NCBI GenBank assembly: GCA_037178975.1
Contig: JASJZH010000005.1
Span: 2,108,001-2,172,000 of the forward strand
Origin: Oscheius tipulae
Taxonomy: Eukaryota; Nematoda; Chromadorea; Rhabditida; Rhabditidae
Direction: 5' to 3'
Length of the DNA: 64,000 bases
The translations under genes and the position numbers were made by a program. How positions within the stretch are numbered: position 1 is the first letter of the stretch; every line of letters begins with the position of its first letter. This document shows, piece after piece, positions 35,767-46,729 of the stretch. The notes below the pieces were generated by a model. It made no database searches. It saw only the letters and a list, made by a program, of their open reading frames with translations, and was not told the origin of the DNA.

Positions 35767-36227
35767 CTCGTCAAGTTTTTGAAATTCGGAGGCGACTTCA
35801 TCCTTTTTTCTACCCACGTCGGGTTTGTCAAATTCTCTACCAACGTGACTAGTGATCATTCACGGATGAACAGAGAGTCAGTACAAGAAAGCTGTTCCCC
35901 ACAAGTACGACAACGAGACCAACACCCGCCGGTCTCTAAGAAGCCGACGGAATGTACAGAATGAGCGAGATAGAGAGACAGTGACAGAAACAGTTTCTAG
36001 ACTGATCGAAGTAAGCCCAAAGTCGTGGAGCAAGGAAGCCGTTCTCAAAGCCACTCAAGACGAGGCAGGGGATCCGAGTCGTGATTCTGGGTTACGGTAA
36101 CAAGCTTGCAGACTCCGAGAGACTGGATCTCTCGAGGATTTCTACTATCTTCGACCGCATGCCAGCAGAGTTCAAGCAACAGAACATGGAGACACTGATG
36201 GAGAGAGTCTGTCAAAAATTCCTGTAA
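35767..36227 (+). pseudogene. Coding-like remnants of an unknown gene
   Basis: Two pieces look coding. One at 35767-35890 follows TTTTCAG (LVKFLKFGGDFILFSTHVGF). The other, at 36003-36227, ends in TAA and changes frame at a GGGG run (SPKSWSKEAVLKATQDEAG, then LSRISTIFDRMPAEFKQQNM). The frame change and missing start suggest decay. Confidence 0.35.
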
Positions 36228-36269
36228 TCTGAAACGTGAATGAACTGTTGATCCAGTGACTGTGTTCTT

Positions 36270-36612
36270 AATTCTACAATTTTTCCCGGGCAGCCTCGAT
36301 CCGAAAAAGCTCTAGACGGCGACCAGACTCTTTGAGGGGGAGGTGCTGCATATTTGGAAGATGTTTCAATTGGGAATCGCGGGTCTACATCTCAACAGCC
36401 AACTGATTCCCTTTCACTCCAAGATCCGGGAAGACTGCGAGATCCACAATGGCAACTTTATGTCCTCATCGGGCCTCGCGTCACCCTCTGGCAGACACTC
36501 CTCATCCATGGACTCTGCCTACTCGCGTCGATGGTGAGGAGGAGAAGAAGCAGAAGATGAACAGCGCGCCGATCAGGATCTGCTGGGATGAGGAAGAGCA
36601 GCAGATATAGCT
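36270..36612 (+). pseudogene. Truncated copy of the EB1-like gene
   Basis: Matches 26698-27151 at high identity, from the LFPGSLD region (here with a stop: PGSLDPKKL then TAG) to the KKQKMNSAPIRI region. An internal deletion removes the middle of the CH domain. It ends just before the second SLC6 gene. It contains no junction of spliced exons, so it is a segmental rather than processed copy. Confidence 0.85.
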
Positions 36613-36716
36613 GACTGGGATTCACTGAGAAACAACAATATCTCTGTAGAAACTGTTTGAAAACAATAAATACAAGGTAATTAAGGTCATATTCAATCGG
36701 GAGCAGTTAGCCGAGA

Positions 36717-39101
36717 ATGTCGCAAGCTACAGCTCCGGAGAACAACAACAAACTACCGAAGGAGGAAAAGCTGTCGATGAAGGCCACCACCAAGAAGCAG
36801 GAAGTTTGGGAGAAGCCAACTACTAGTGACAATGATCCTGAGCAGGGCAAGGGGAGAATAGCGAAGAAGGACGATGAAGACCATCAGCAGTGGAGCAACC
36901 ATGCACAGTTCATCTTGACCGCTGTCGGGCTGGCTGTCGGACTCGGCAACATCTGGAAGTTCCCTTATGTGGCCTACCTGAATGGAGGATGTGAGTTGTT
37001 TTACGTTTGTCTTTGTCAGTTCATTGTCTTCTTTGTACTCGTGCCAGCAGTCTACCAGCCTCTATCTCTCCCCTCTCTCTGTCTCTCTTTCTTTCTTCTG
37101 TCTCTCTGTTCCTGACTTATTCTACCCTCTTTCCAGCCGCCTTCCTGATCCCCTACATTTTCTTCGGCATCACTTTCGGCATCCCCGTCATCTATCTAGA
37201 GTTCTACATCGGCCAGTACAGCCGCGTCACCCCAACTCAAAGTTTCTACCGTCTCGCGCCGGCCTTCGGTGGACTTGGTTACTTCATGGCCTTAGCTTGT
37301 CTCATCGTCGGCTCCTTCTACTCTGTCGTAATCTCCTGGGCCGAGCTCTACCTGGGCTATACGATCATCGGTTGGAGCAAGTACTGGGCGTTGTGTGACA
37401 ACAAATGGAACTCGGATCAGTGCATCACCACGGCCAGTCATGTGGCCTGTCGCAAGAAGAGTCTTGAGCTGGGCACTAACGAATCGTATGCTTCCGACAA
37501 TTTGGGCAACTGCACGACTCTGGTGCTGAACGGAACAGCAAGTGGACCGGAGGAATTCTTTAAGAAGGTCATCTCCAAACATTCTGCCGGCTTCGAAGAC
37601 TTCTCGGGCGAGCACAACTGGCCCTTGGCTCTCTGTGTCATCTTCTTCTTCGCGCTCTGTGCTCTGACCCTCTGGAAAGGAATCAAGATTCTCGAAAAGA
37701 CCTCCTACATGACGGTCCCTCTGCCCTACATCGTCGTGGCCATCTTTTCCGTTCGCGCCATTCTGCTCGATGGCAGCTACGAGGGGATCGAGCTCTATCT
37801 TTTCAAGCCGAACGGCGCGAAGCTCCTGGAGTATGAAACTTGGAAAACTGCTTTGACTCAGCTCTGCTTCTCTCTGACTCTCGGATTCGGTGCTCTGCCC
37901 TCGCTAGCATCGCATAATTGGGTAAGTTGAGACAGAGAGACAGAGACAGACAAATAAATAGAGCCAACTTATCCTCTTTTTTTCAGAAGTCGAACAACTG
38001 CCTTCGCGACGCTTTCCTCGTGGTCACATTCGATTCTCTGATGTCTATCATAGGTGGTGTGGCCGTCTTTGGAACTCTGGGATTCCTGGCCAAACAGACG
38101 GGCAAGCCAGTCGAAGCCGTGGTCAAAGGTGGCCCTGATCTCGCCTTCATCGCCTACCCTGAAGCTATCTCCACGATGCCCGTCGAATGGCTTTGGAATC
38201 TGCTCTTCTTCATCATGCTCTTCCTTCTCGGCTTCAGCTCCATGGTCGCCATTATCGATACTGTCAGTACGTGCATCCTGCACGCATCGCCGAAGCTGAA
38301 GAAGAACAAGAAGTGGAAGGTTCTTCTTCCTGCTCTTATCTGCGTCCTTCTGGCCACCATTGGGATCTTCTTCTGTTCGAGCACTGGATACTGGTGGTTC
38401 GAGTTGCTGGCAAACTTCACTGGCGAAACGGCTTCCGCCCTCGCGATCACGCTTGAACTCGTCGTCATCGCCTACTGTTACCGCTACGTCAATGTGCAGC
38501 TAGATATGGAGGAGATGTGGGGCCTGAAGCCGAACAGCAAGACCAAGAGATTCTTCTCGCGTTTCTCGCAATACTTCAAGGTAAGAGACATAGAGACAAT
38601 GAGACAGATAAAATGAGACAAAAACAGTGACAGTGAGACTGAGAGACAGACATAAAGATAGAAAGAGATAGAGAAACAAATATACAGAGATACAGAGATA
38701 CAGAGACACAAAAACACAAAGAGACAGCATGTTTTCAGTGGAACTGGCTGCTGATCAGTCCCGTCTTTGCTGTCGTGGTCACTGTGGTCACCCTGATTCG
38801 CGACGATGTGCCTCAAAAGAGCGGGAATTACGTCTATCCGATCTGGTCTGAAATCTGTGGCTGGCTCATCAATCTCCTGCCCGTCCTCATCATCCTCATC
38901 ATGTTCATTGTCAATTGGGTGGCCTACAGGAAGAAGGACATCGACTTCAAGTACCTCTTCATGCCAACCAAGAACCATCCAAGCCACGATCGCTACTACA
39001 AGCTGAAGGGCATTCCGCCACCAGAGGGATGGAATAATTTGCTGGGAGACGCGAGCGCCACGGAAACGACCACCACGATCACCGCCTCGACTAAAGTGTA
39101 G
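36717..39101 (+). CDS. Sodium-dependent neurotransmitter-type transporter (SLC6/SNF family), copy 2
   Basis: Four phase-perfect exons: 36717-36990, 37137-37921, 37987-38580 and 38739-39101; 671 residues. The cytosolic N-terminus is Lys/Glu-rich. TM1 has [20 protein letters not shown]. Extracellular loop 2 has [10 protein letters not shown] and several N-glycosylation sequons. TM6-8 read [13 protein letters not shown] and [15 protein letters not shown]. The C-tail ends in Thr/Ala repeats. It encodes an SLC6-type Na+/Cl- symporter; the substrate is not determinable. Fewer introns than copy 1 and different positions argue for an old duplication. All three introns carry CT- or GA-rich tracts. AATAAA is at 39120. 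Confidence 0.95.
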
Positions 39102-39179
39102 ACGAGGCCAATTTTTTTGAATAAAGTTTGTGTTCGGTACGATTTGTTTATGCCACTTCCGAAGCATTGTAAAGAGGAG

Positions 39180-39460
39180 TCCGAGAGAACGACTTCGATC
39201 CTGTCAGTCTCTCCGGATACCTGAACGTTGATTTGGTAAATGAAGATGGTTGCGACGGATCATTTTACGTGTTCAATGAGGATGGAGACGACTTTCTAGC
39301 TACTTAGGAAAAGATTGCTGATTCAAGCTCGGATGAAGACGACGAATGCATCGGTATGCAACTGTTGTAATTTAAACTTCAGTCAAGTAGCTAATAAACA
39401 GATTTACATTTTTGTTTTTTTTTTAGTGGACAATTATGCTCGCGATGACGGTATGTTTGC
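39180..39460 (+). other. Acidic coding-like stretch with a stop
   Basis: One frame reads NDFDPVSLSGYLNVDLVNED, then FYVFNEDGDDFLAT, TAG (39305-39307), then IADSSSDEDDECI to a GTATGC donor. It continues after a T-rich acceptor as VDNYARDDG. The TAG may be the end of an intron instead of a stop. No start or end was found. Confidence 0.3.
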
Positions 39461-39625
39461 AACGAATGAGGGAGACAGTGAGACTATACTATTTCATGCC
39501 TTCCCTTTGTCTACCTTTACTATTTTGGCGCATGTTTGCCTCCCCTATTGTCTTTCAGTCTTCCAGCTTACTGGGAAACAGCCTTATAAAAGCAGCAGCC
39601 TGCTGGCAGTTATCACACCAACCGA

Positions 39626-40494
39626 ATGATCTGTTTTCCTCTTTTCGTCTCTCTTTTTATTGCCATCGTGGTGGTCAAGAGCAGCCCCAGCGACCATAGC
39701 TGCACAACGACGCTAGCTGATGGCAGTGTTCGGGTGAGACTCGAAACCGAGAAACGTTCTCCATTAACCAAACTTGCAGTTCGATCACAGAGCCATCAAC
39801 TGCGATAATGTGGCTGAAGACGACGTTTGCTCAGTCTTGTACAGCAACGGAGCGGTGACTTTCAACTCGACAGAAGAGAGACCAGAAGCCTGCTTCAAGG
39901 TTTGTCCTTTATCGAAGCTTAGCCAATTAAATCTTTAGAAGGACGGTATGAATAACGACAATGTCAAACAGACTGCCATCAAGACGTGTCCAAAAACCTG
40001 TGGCTTCTGCTGTCTTACCCCACAGTACAACTGCAAGAATTCTGAGTGTACGTTACGGAATTCGAATCTAAAATTGACCAAATTCAGCTCCTCGATTCTC
40101 TTGTGAGAAGGTCTCCATGGAGATGTGTCGGGACCCGAAATGGCAGAAGATTTTGTCTGAAGATTGTCCTAACATGTGTGGAATGTGTCAGGAGCAGAAC
40201 TGTGTCGATGTAGTGCCCGGCTGCTCCAAGGAACCGATGATCTGTAAGCAGATTGACATGCAGGAATTTGTCAAGCAAAACTGCAGGAAAACGTGTGGAT
40301 ATTGTGGGGAAAGTCCGTGTAACTACCTTGAACGATCGTAATATTCCAAATTTTCAGCCAAGAATTCGACAACCTGCGGAGACGGCTCGAAAATGTGTGC
40401 CAAGTGGAAGAAACAGGGCTTCTGCGAGTCCGAGTTCTATTCCAAAGAAGAAAGATCTCGCTACTGCGGAACAACCTGCGGTCTCTGTAACTAA
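39626..40494 (+). CDS. Secreted protein with four ShKT domains
   Basis: Exons 39626-39733 (ATG, signal peptide MICFPLFVSLFIAIVVVKS), 39780-39899, 39939-40047, 40088-40312 and 40358-40494 (TAA), all in phase; 232 residues. Four Cys-rich modules each end in the ShKT signature: KTCPKTCGFC, EDCPNMCGMC, QNCRKTCGYC and YCGTTCGLC. ShKT is a six-cysteine fold named after a sea-anemone peptide. In nematodes it is common in secreted enzymes, cuticle and surface proteins. Nothing here proves channel block or toxicity. AATAAA is near 40519. Confidence 0.9.
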
Positions 40495-41109
40495 CCTTCA
40501 TAATAAGCCTTTTTTTTCAATAAATCAATTATCCGAAAGTGACTCTTGCGCCTGATAGGGATGCGATTAAAAGTCGTGTCAAGAATACAAGGCGTGAGTT
40601 CGCGTGTGTGTGAACATCAATCAATTCTGTCAACATCAGATTTGATAAGTTAAAGTTTTCGGTCCTCTTTCCTTTGACCTGGCTTCCGGACCGTGTTACT
40701 ATTTTTTTGTAACCACTTTTCGTCAATATATATTTTCATCATCAGAACCTATTGTTTGTTATTTTGACAGTAGTACGCTATTTGTGTTCCCAGCTGTTGG
40801 CGGGTGATTTTTGCAGCCGTAGAGTAAATTTTAAGACCTGGAACAGACATTTGTATGTGTCAAGGCTTCAGATAACTATTCTACTATTTTGCTTCACCTT
40901 TCAGTTCTTAAAGCGTTTTCGATTTCTCCAGTTCCTTCGGTGCATATTCCATTGACCAGTAAATTTTTTCAGCAAGTGCTGAACATCCAGTCATTTCCAG
41001 TAATTTTTCAAACAAACGTGGCAAAAGTTCAATATGACTATCGCCTCCACTGCAAAAGTAGCCAAGTCAGTAACAGCAGCTCTTTATAGAGCGAGTAAAA
41101 CAAAAACTA

Positions 41110-43734
41110 TTATAGGTAGGTTGTAGTAGCTTCTAGGGCTGGCTTCTTGTCTCCGGTACTATTCGGATTGGTTCCAATGCGAGCATTTCTGCGAAACATC
41201 TTGATCAAGTCACCACGAAGCGTCCCGTTCATGGTCATGTAGACAAGCACGGGAATGCCTGAATTTTTGAAATCTAGCCGTAACAACGCATTGAATATCA
41301 CCTATCCGTTACCGTATATGGTTTGGATGCTTCCCCGACTCACCATTGATAGTCTGCCAGCAGAAGTGACTGATCAGGATGAAGTAACCGGGGACGAAGA
41401 AGAACTGCATGTAGACGTACAGGAAAGAGCCGACGAGGTTCAGGGAACAAATAATGACGCATTGGATCATTATCTGCATACTTTGGATATATGGATACTC
41501 TTTGAAAGCTTACAGATCGCCGAACTTGACTGATTGTGCTCATCCCGGCCATTCCATACTTATAACCAATCACGAGAATGAGGACAATATAGAGAAGAGC
41601 AGTGATAAGGACGACGACAATGTTGTTGATCGTGTGCGGGATGTTGTAGAACTGAAAAATTGATTGGATTCTGGGCGAATAGAATCTGGCTACTGAAACC
41701 AAACGAGAGAAATATTTCTTTTTTCTTTGGCTTGAGATTGTGTCCTTTTTCACACAGACGGTAGGGGTGGGGTATGTTATGATTATGAGCGGAATATTGA
41801 TGTACTGCCATGGTACGACATAGTAGGACTAAGACCTTTCTTACTGAGACGGTACGGGTGAACCGTGTCTGCTATGAGTGTGGAAAGTGTTTTAGAATTG
41901 GAAAAAGTTGTTTAAAAATAATAGGCTTTCAAAAACAAAACTATCAGAATGGTCTTGTAATAACTTTGAAACACTAATGTTTTGGATTCATGTGAAAACT
42001 AATCTGGCAACTGAAAATAAACGGTAGGGACGTTCCTGAACGAGGTTTCTCTAGAGTATTCTGCTGAAACACAGAAGTTTCGAACCACATTTTCACTGTC
42101 ACTGTTTTCAACATACCATAGCCAGTTCGGTTTCAGTTCCCAGTATAAATGGAGAGAAGAACCAGGCCGAGAGGCTCGAATTGAAAGAGACGGGCGGGGT
42201 GAAGAATGTGAAACAGGCCGAGTAGACTATCAGTCCCAAGATCCATCCAATCATTGCCTTTTCACCAAAAATCTTGAAACTTTACATAGAGAGAAAAAGA
42301 GACAGAGAGGCAGGGAAACAGGGACAGTTTTTCTCTTACCTGTTTGGAGAAAGGACTGTCCCAGAGATCACACAGCCGATTGAGGACCAGCATAAGACAG
42401 CAGTAACAGGCCCCACACCAGATTCCTGAAAACGTTTGGATTTTTGGAATTCTTTGAGCACAGACCAACAGCTATAGAGCCAGCAATGTAGTTGAGGTTA
42501 GGACTGGTACAGTAGTTGTTCCCAACGATAAGAAAATAGCCAGACAGCTCGGAGTTGATGACCAGGTTCAGCATATCCAAAAGGCCTGAATGTTTGATTT
42601 TTTTCATACGATCTTCGAGCATAGAATATTTTCGTTGCAGTTTTTTTCTGTATAGGTGCGAAGAGTGAAACAATAGTTTTTCTAATCTTTCATGAAACTG
42701 CTATGGTCAAGAGATGCAAAACTGGCAAAGAAAGTACAATTCGTAAAGAAAAGCATTAGTAGTTTACGGAACTCGAGAAACAGATTACTACGCTAGAATC
42801 TCTTGTGGTTATAAGTTTCGAATAAAACGTTGTTTCGTGTCCTGATTCCAACGCAAGCTGTTCTACAATGCTTTACGAAATCATAATACAGGTGTCTCTG
42901 GTTTTTAAAGATGATATATCCAAATGTTCTTTTAAGACAACTTTTTCTCGTTGTTTCAAAAGAACATTTTCAAAAGAACAACTCTTGAAATCTAAACTTT
43001 ATGTAGAAGCGCCACACTTCTAGTCGAATTTCAGCTCACGAGTACTATCTCTCTAGCTAGATTGACACACTACATAAAACTGCACACAATGTAACAAGGC
43101 TCATAAGTTCCGTATTCCTATCTCTTGAACCCTAATTTTTTTACTCTTCTTCTACTTTATGCCTTCCTATTCATAGCGATTCTGATTCACATAATGAGAA
43201 CAGATTAGTTCAGGGTCGATTATTATCGAAATGCAATGGGAACGACTGTTTCCTCAAGTTTATCGTTTACCGACCTCGTAAACGGATGGTTTTGATCCAA
43301 ATTTTGCTTTTGAGCAAAGCAGATAGTAGTACCTATCAAACTGTCCACGGCATTGTACCATTAGTGAAACATGTCCACTCCCTAAACCAAAACGCACCCA
43401 AAATGAACATGATCTGATAGCACGTGTTGCTCTTTTTCCTCTTCCACATGGCTATCATCACCGGTATGTAGATCGCCTGAACTTTTATGGTGCTTTGCAT
43501 CTTATGCTCCGAACCTGGATCAGGATTCCGTAGATCAGGAAGCCTATTCCTCTGGCCGGATTCCGCAATGCCATGGCATGCCATTCTTCCCTGGTTCGGG
43601 TTATCACACTGAAAAAGGGTGTATCGGGTCAACAGTTGACATTTTTAGGTACAACTTCTATGAAAAAGTCCCCACCTGCAGTCATAGAAGGGAATGTTCT
43701 GGGCTCTGAAGCCGTACTGAATAAACCGTTCCAT
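41110..43734 (-). CDS. Serpentine receptor, class T-like chemoreceptor 2
   Basis: Nine minus-strand exons: 43676-43734 (ATG), 43515-43608, 43398-43476, 42466-42585, 42340-42425, 42117-42272, 41514-41651, 41344-41473 and 41110-41258 (TAA). Every exon has exactly the same length as its counterpart in receptor 1 (59, 94, 79, 120, 86, 156, 138, 130 and 149 bases), giving 336 residues. IPFYDC, RTREEWHAMALRNPARG and VLVYMTMNGTLRGDLIKMF are kept. Differences are conservative, mostly in TM4-TM7 (ILGLIVYSACFTFFTPPV). Two donors are less standard (GTGCGT and GTCTGT). Probably functional. Confidence 0.9.
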
Positions 43735-44629
43735 TCAGAAAGTGAAAGACAAGAACTACCTGAAATCAAGAATTTGAAGATCAGACCAGGGGCAGCAAAA
43801 TAATGATTTCAACTAGGGATTAGCCTAATCGGAGAACAAAGACGCAACAGTCTAGGGCCGAGAAGGGTAAGCCTCTGTTATTGAGAAAATTTCGCACTTT
43901 TTTGCGATTCTGATTTGTATTCTAAAGAGAGGAGGTTTGGAGGAAAAGGAAGTGAGTTCTGAGTAGCAGGAAATAACAATGACAGAGACATTCCAGTCTA
44001 TTAAAATTGTTTCACAGACATTATAAAAGTCAGTCAGCAAAGGCAAAAACACATATGAACTGTACTTTTCAAGATTCTATGCTCAGAATGCCTATCAGAA
44101 AGTTGAAAACAATCAGTGAGGCCGGAGACAACATGGGTTTTTGAACAATCTTCACAAATCAGAAGTTGCTCTAATATAATAGTACAGATAGCTTGAAAAC
44201 TCACATATCTGATCCAGCCATACCTTCAATAGTTACCAGTGCAAAAGTTTTTTTGACCCAAAAGACATAACCAGAAAAAGTGAGTTCATCCACTGACCCA
44301 ATTCATCTTTTATACCGCGTTCTGTCTATGTTTTCCAAGAAATAATTGCCCCCTTACGCTTGAGGTAATCCCTTGCTTGCTACAAACATAAACTTTGCTT
44401 TGAAAAGGGGGACCAATAAGATCATGTCTGAGGAGTACGAATATGATGTTTTCCAGCCCGTATTGCAATATATCTGATCAGAGGTTAACATTTGTGAGAA
44501 CGATTCACATAAACCTCAGCATCATGTCAAACTACAAAAAGTACGCAATCACTCTGGGAAAACAAAATACCTGAAGATCAAAAGAGCAGCAAAGAATCGG
44601 AAAACTCGTGTTAGAAGCAGGGTTTTGCG
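43735..44629. other. Intergenic upstream of receptor 2
   Basis: It should contain the promoter of the receptor at 41110-43734. No exon or RNA gene was recognised. Confidence 0.35.
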
Positions 44630-44880
44630 AACATTCGTACGCGAATTTGCATAAAAGTGGCGTAACTCATTTCCTTGAAGATTAAGCGGTAACGAAGTGC
44701 TAACACTATTTTCTCAAATGCAGCCTATATCTTAATCCAGAATTTGGTATTTTCAGGTTTTATACTTTTTACAGATAGATTCGGGGTTACAAATTCTAGG
44801 AAAAATAGTGTGAACACTTTGCAATCGCCGAATGGCACGAGTTACACCACTCTTTTAGGCAAATTTGCGTACGAATGTTA
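44630..44880. repeat. MITE with long terminal inverted repeats
   Basis: The left end AACATTCGTACGCGAATTTG and the right end (reverse complement) AACATTCGTACGCAAATTTG match, and the similarity continues inward (AAAAGTGGCGTAACTC against AAAAGAGTGGTGTAACTC; then AACACTATTTTCTC against TTCACACTATTTTTCC). The body has no ORF. A GC-richer palindromic stretch at 44880-45000 adjoins it. Confidence 0.75.
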
Positions 44881-45394
44881 GCTCAACCAGGCGTCACAAA
44901 CCTGGCCGAAATGTTCGCGTCGGTCAGGTTTGGCTTGGGCCAGGGGCGGCCTCTGCGAGTACACCTGACCAGGTTTGTAATCCCTGACCCAATCCCGGAA
45001 GGAAGGCACAACTTATTGTTAGTTTTTTCGAGAAACATGAAAGTGCAGAGAGGACATTGTTTGTTAGTATCCCCTGCAATATGTACCACCGTTTTTTGAA
45101 ATATTCATGTTACACTAAATAAGGTCCCAAGTTTTGAAAAGACCAATAGTCTGGACAGCGAACGGTTTGTGAAAAGGTTTCAACGGTTCTTTATATGCCC
45201 AACTGCTTAATAGGTTCATTTAAGAGATTTTTTTTGTAAGGGTACGTCCTTCTCTTGCTCTTGCTGCAGAATAAAAAATGAATCTCTTTATCCCAGTTCT
45301 TCTAGAACCACGTCCAAATTTTCTACCTTACGGTACGGTAACTTTTTGTAGCAACTTGTGGCTGTTTGAAATTTACCCTAGAAAAGGCTACAGA

Positions 45395-45490
45395 AACTGT
45401 CAAGTGTTATTCCAGATTAGAGTTGACAAGTCAAGCCAGAGCAGTTCAAGTTACAAAACGAGCATTGACAATGTGAGTCGCTCCGTCAAG
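45395..45490 (+). repeat. Dispersed repeat family B, copy 2
   Basis: CTGTCAAGTGTTATTCCAGA followed by GTTGACAAGTCAAG; the counterpart is inverted at 18770-18850. Confidence 0.5.
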
Positions 45491-46729
45491 AGAGTAAGCG
45501 ACTTATGGGCTTGCAACAGCAGCCCGGCTAAGGAAGTGAAGACAATAGTGCTAGCGCTATTTACCTATTCACTAAAACAAAATAATATCATCGAACAGGG
45601 ACAAAGATCGCTCCCATGCCTATCCCAGACATCACTTGCCCTTCAAGGAAGCTAGATCATTAAAAAGTTCCATATTTTGTCTCTCCTTAAGAATCAAAAT
45701 TGATCAACTTTTCCATTTTTTTTCTAATACGCACACAAATTCTAAAACTCCACAATCTGGTAATGGTTGCAAATAGTCTTCAAAGCTTTATTTCGATTTC
45801 CTTAGCTCAAGATAACTTCTACGTAACATGTTTCAGTGTTGCATGATACACTGGGAAACATTCTGTATGCACTGACATGTATGGACATGTAAAAATCTAT
45901 ACAAATTTGCTGCCAAAGAGCGACCCTTGAACTGAGACAGAAAGAGACAACATCGAGCCCAAAGTCTTTCACCGAAGAACTTGTTGCCTTTTCTCCTGTT
46001 GAATGTTTCACTTCTGTTACATATATCGAGAGATTTACGTGTGTACTGGTTCGTTCGCTGGGAATTCAATATTTTTCCAATTATGATTAAAACTCAAAGA
46101 ACTTTCACTCAGACATTACTTCCCCTTCAAGGAAATGTAAAATTTCTGCTCATCCCTCTAACAAGAAAAATGAGAATTCAGGGATCTTCTCCCCCGTCAA
46201 AACCGTATATTATTCTCACACTCTACGTCTGTCTCTTTATGTCTATCTGTCTCCATTTTCTCCTAAACATTTATTCCCTTTCTCGACTACGACGACGACA
46301 TCAGGATTAACATGTGCGAGGTATCAGAATTTTTCTGGAATTCGATTGCAAACTTACACAGGCAGCGTGTTTGAACTCAAAGTAAAACTTCGAAGTAGGG
46401 ATTACCTACCAGTTACTCTAAGGTAGTCACTGTCATCCCTCAACTCTTCTCCGTAGTCCTGGGCTACAAGATAAGCCCCACTGTTCAAGAATTTCTGTGA
46501 AAGTTTGGAGAAGAGGGTGAAATTGAGCGCATACATTGTTCACTGTCATATTTTTTTTGTTTGCCCAATTGCAGGTATAGTTGAGCTCTACTCCATGTAT
46601 GATACGGCCATGTCAAACATAATGTAACCATTATAAAGTTTTCATGAAAGTTTGTCAAAAGTTCAGGCTCGGAAAGTGCGTTGAACAAGCAATCTTTATT
46701 ATGCATTTCATATGACGATGAAACAATTA
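45491..46729. other. Intergenic, nothing recognised
   Basis: AT-rich, with scattered TGTTTCA. No exon, RNA gene or defined repeat was seen. Confidence 0.35.

Noticed and set aside
39626..40494. Toxin gene
   Set aside because: ShKT is a fold name. Multi-ShKT secreted proteins are common in nematodes and nothing in the sequence shows toxic activity.
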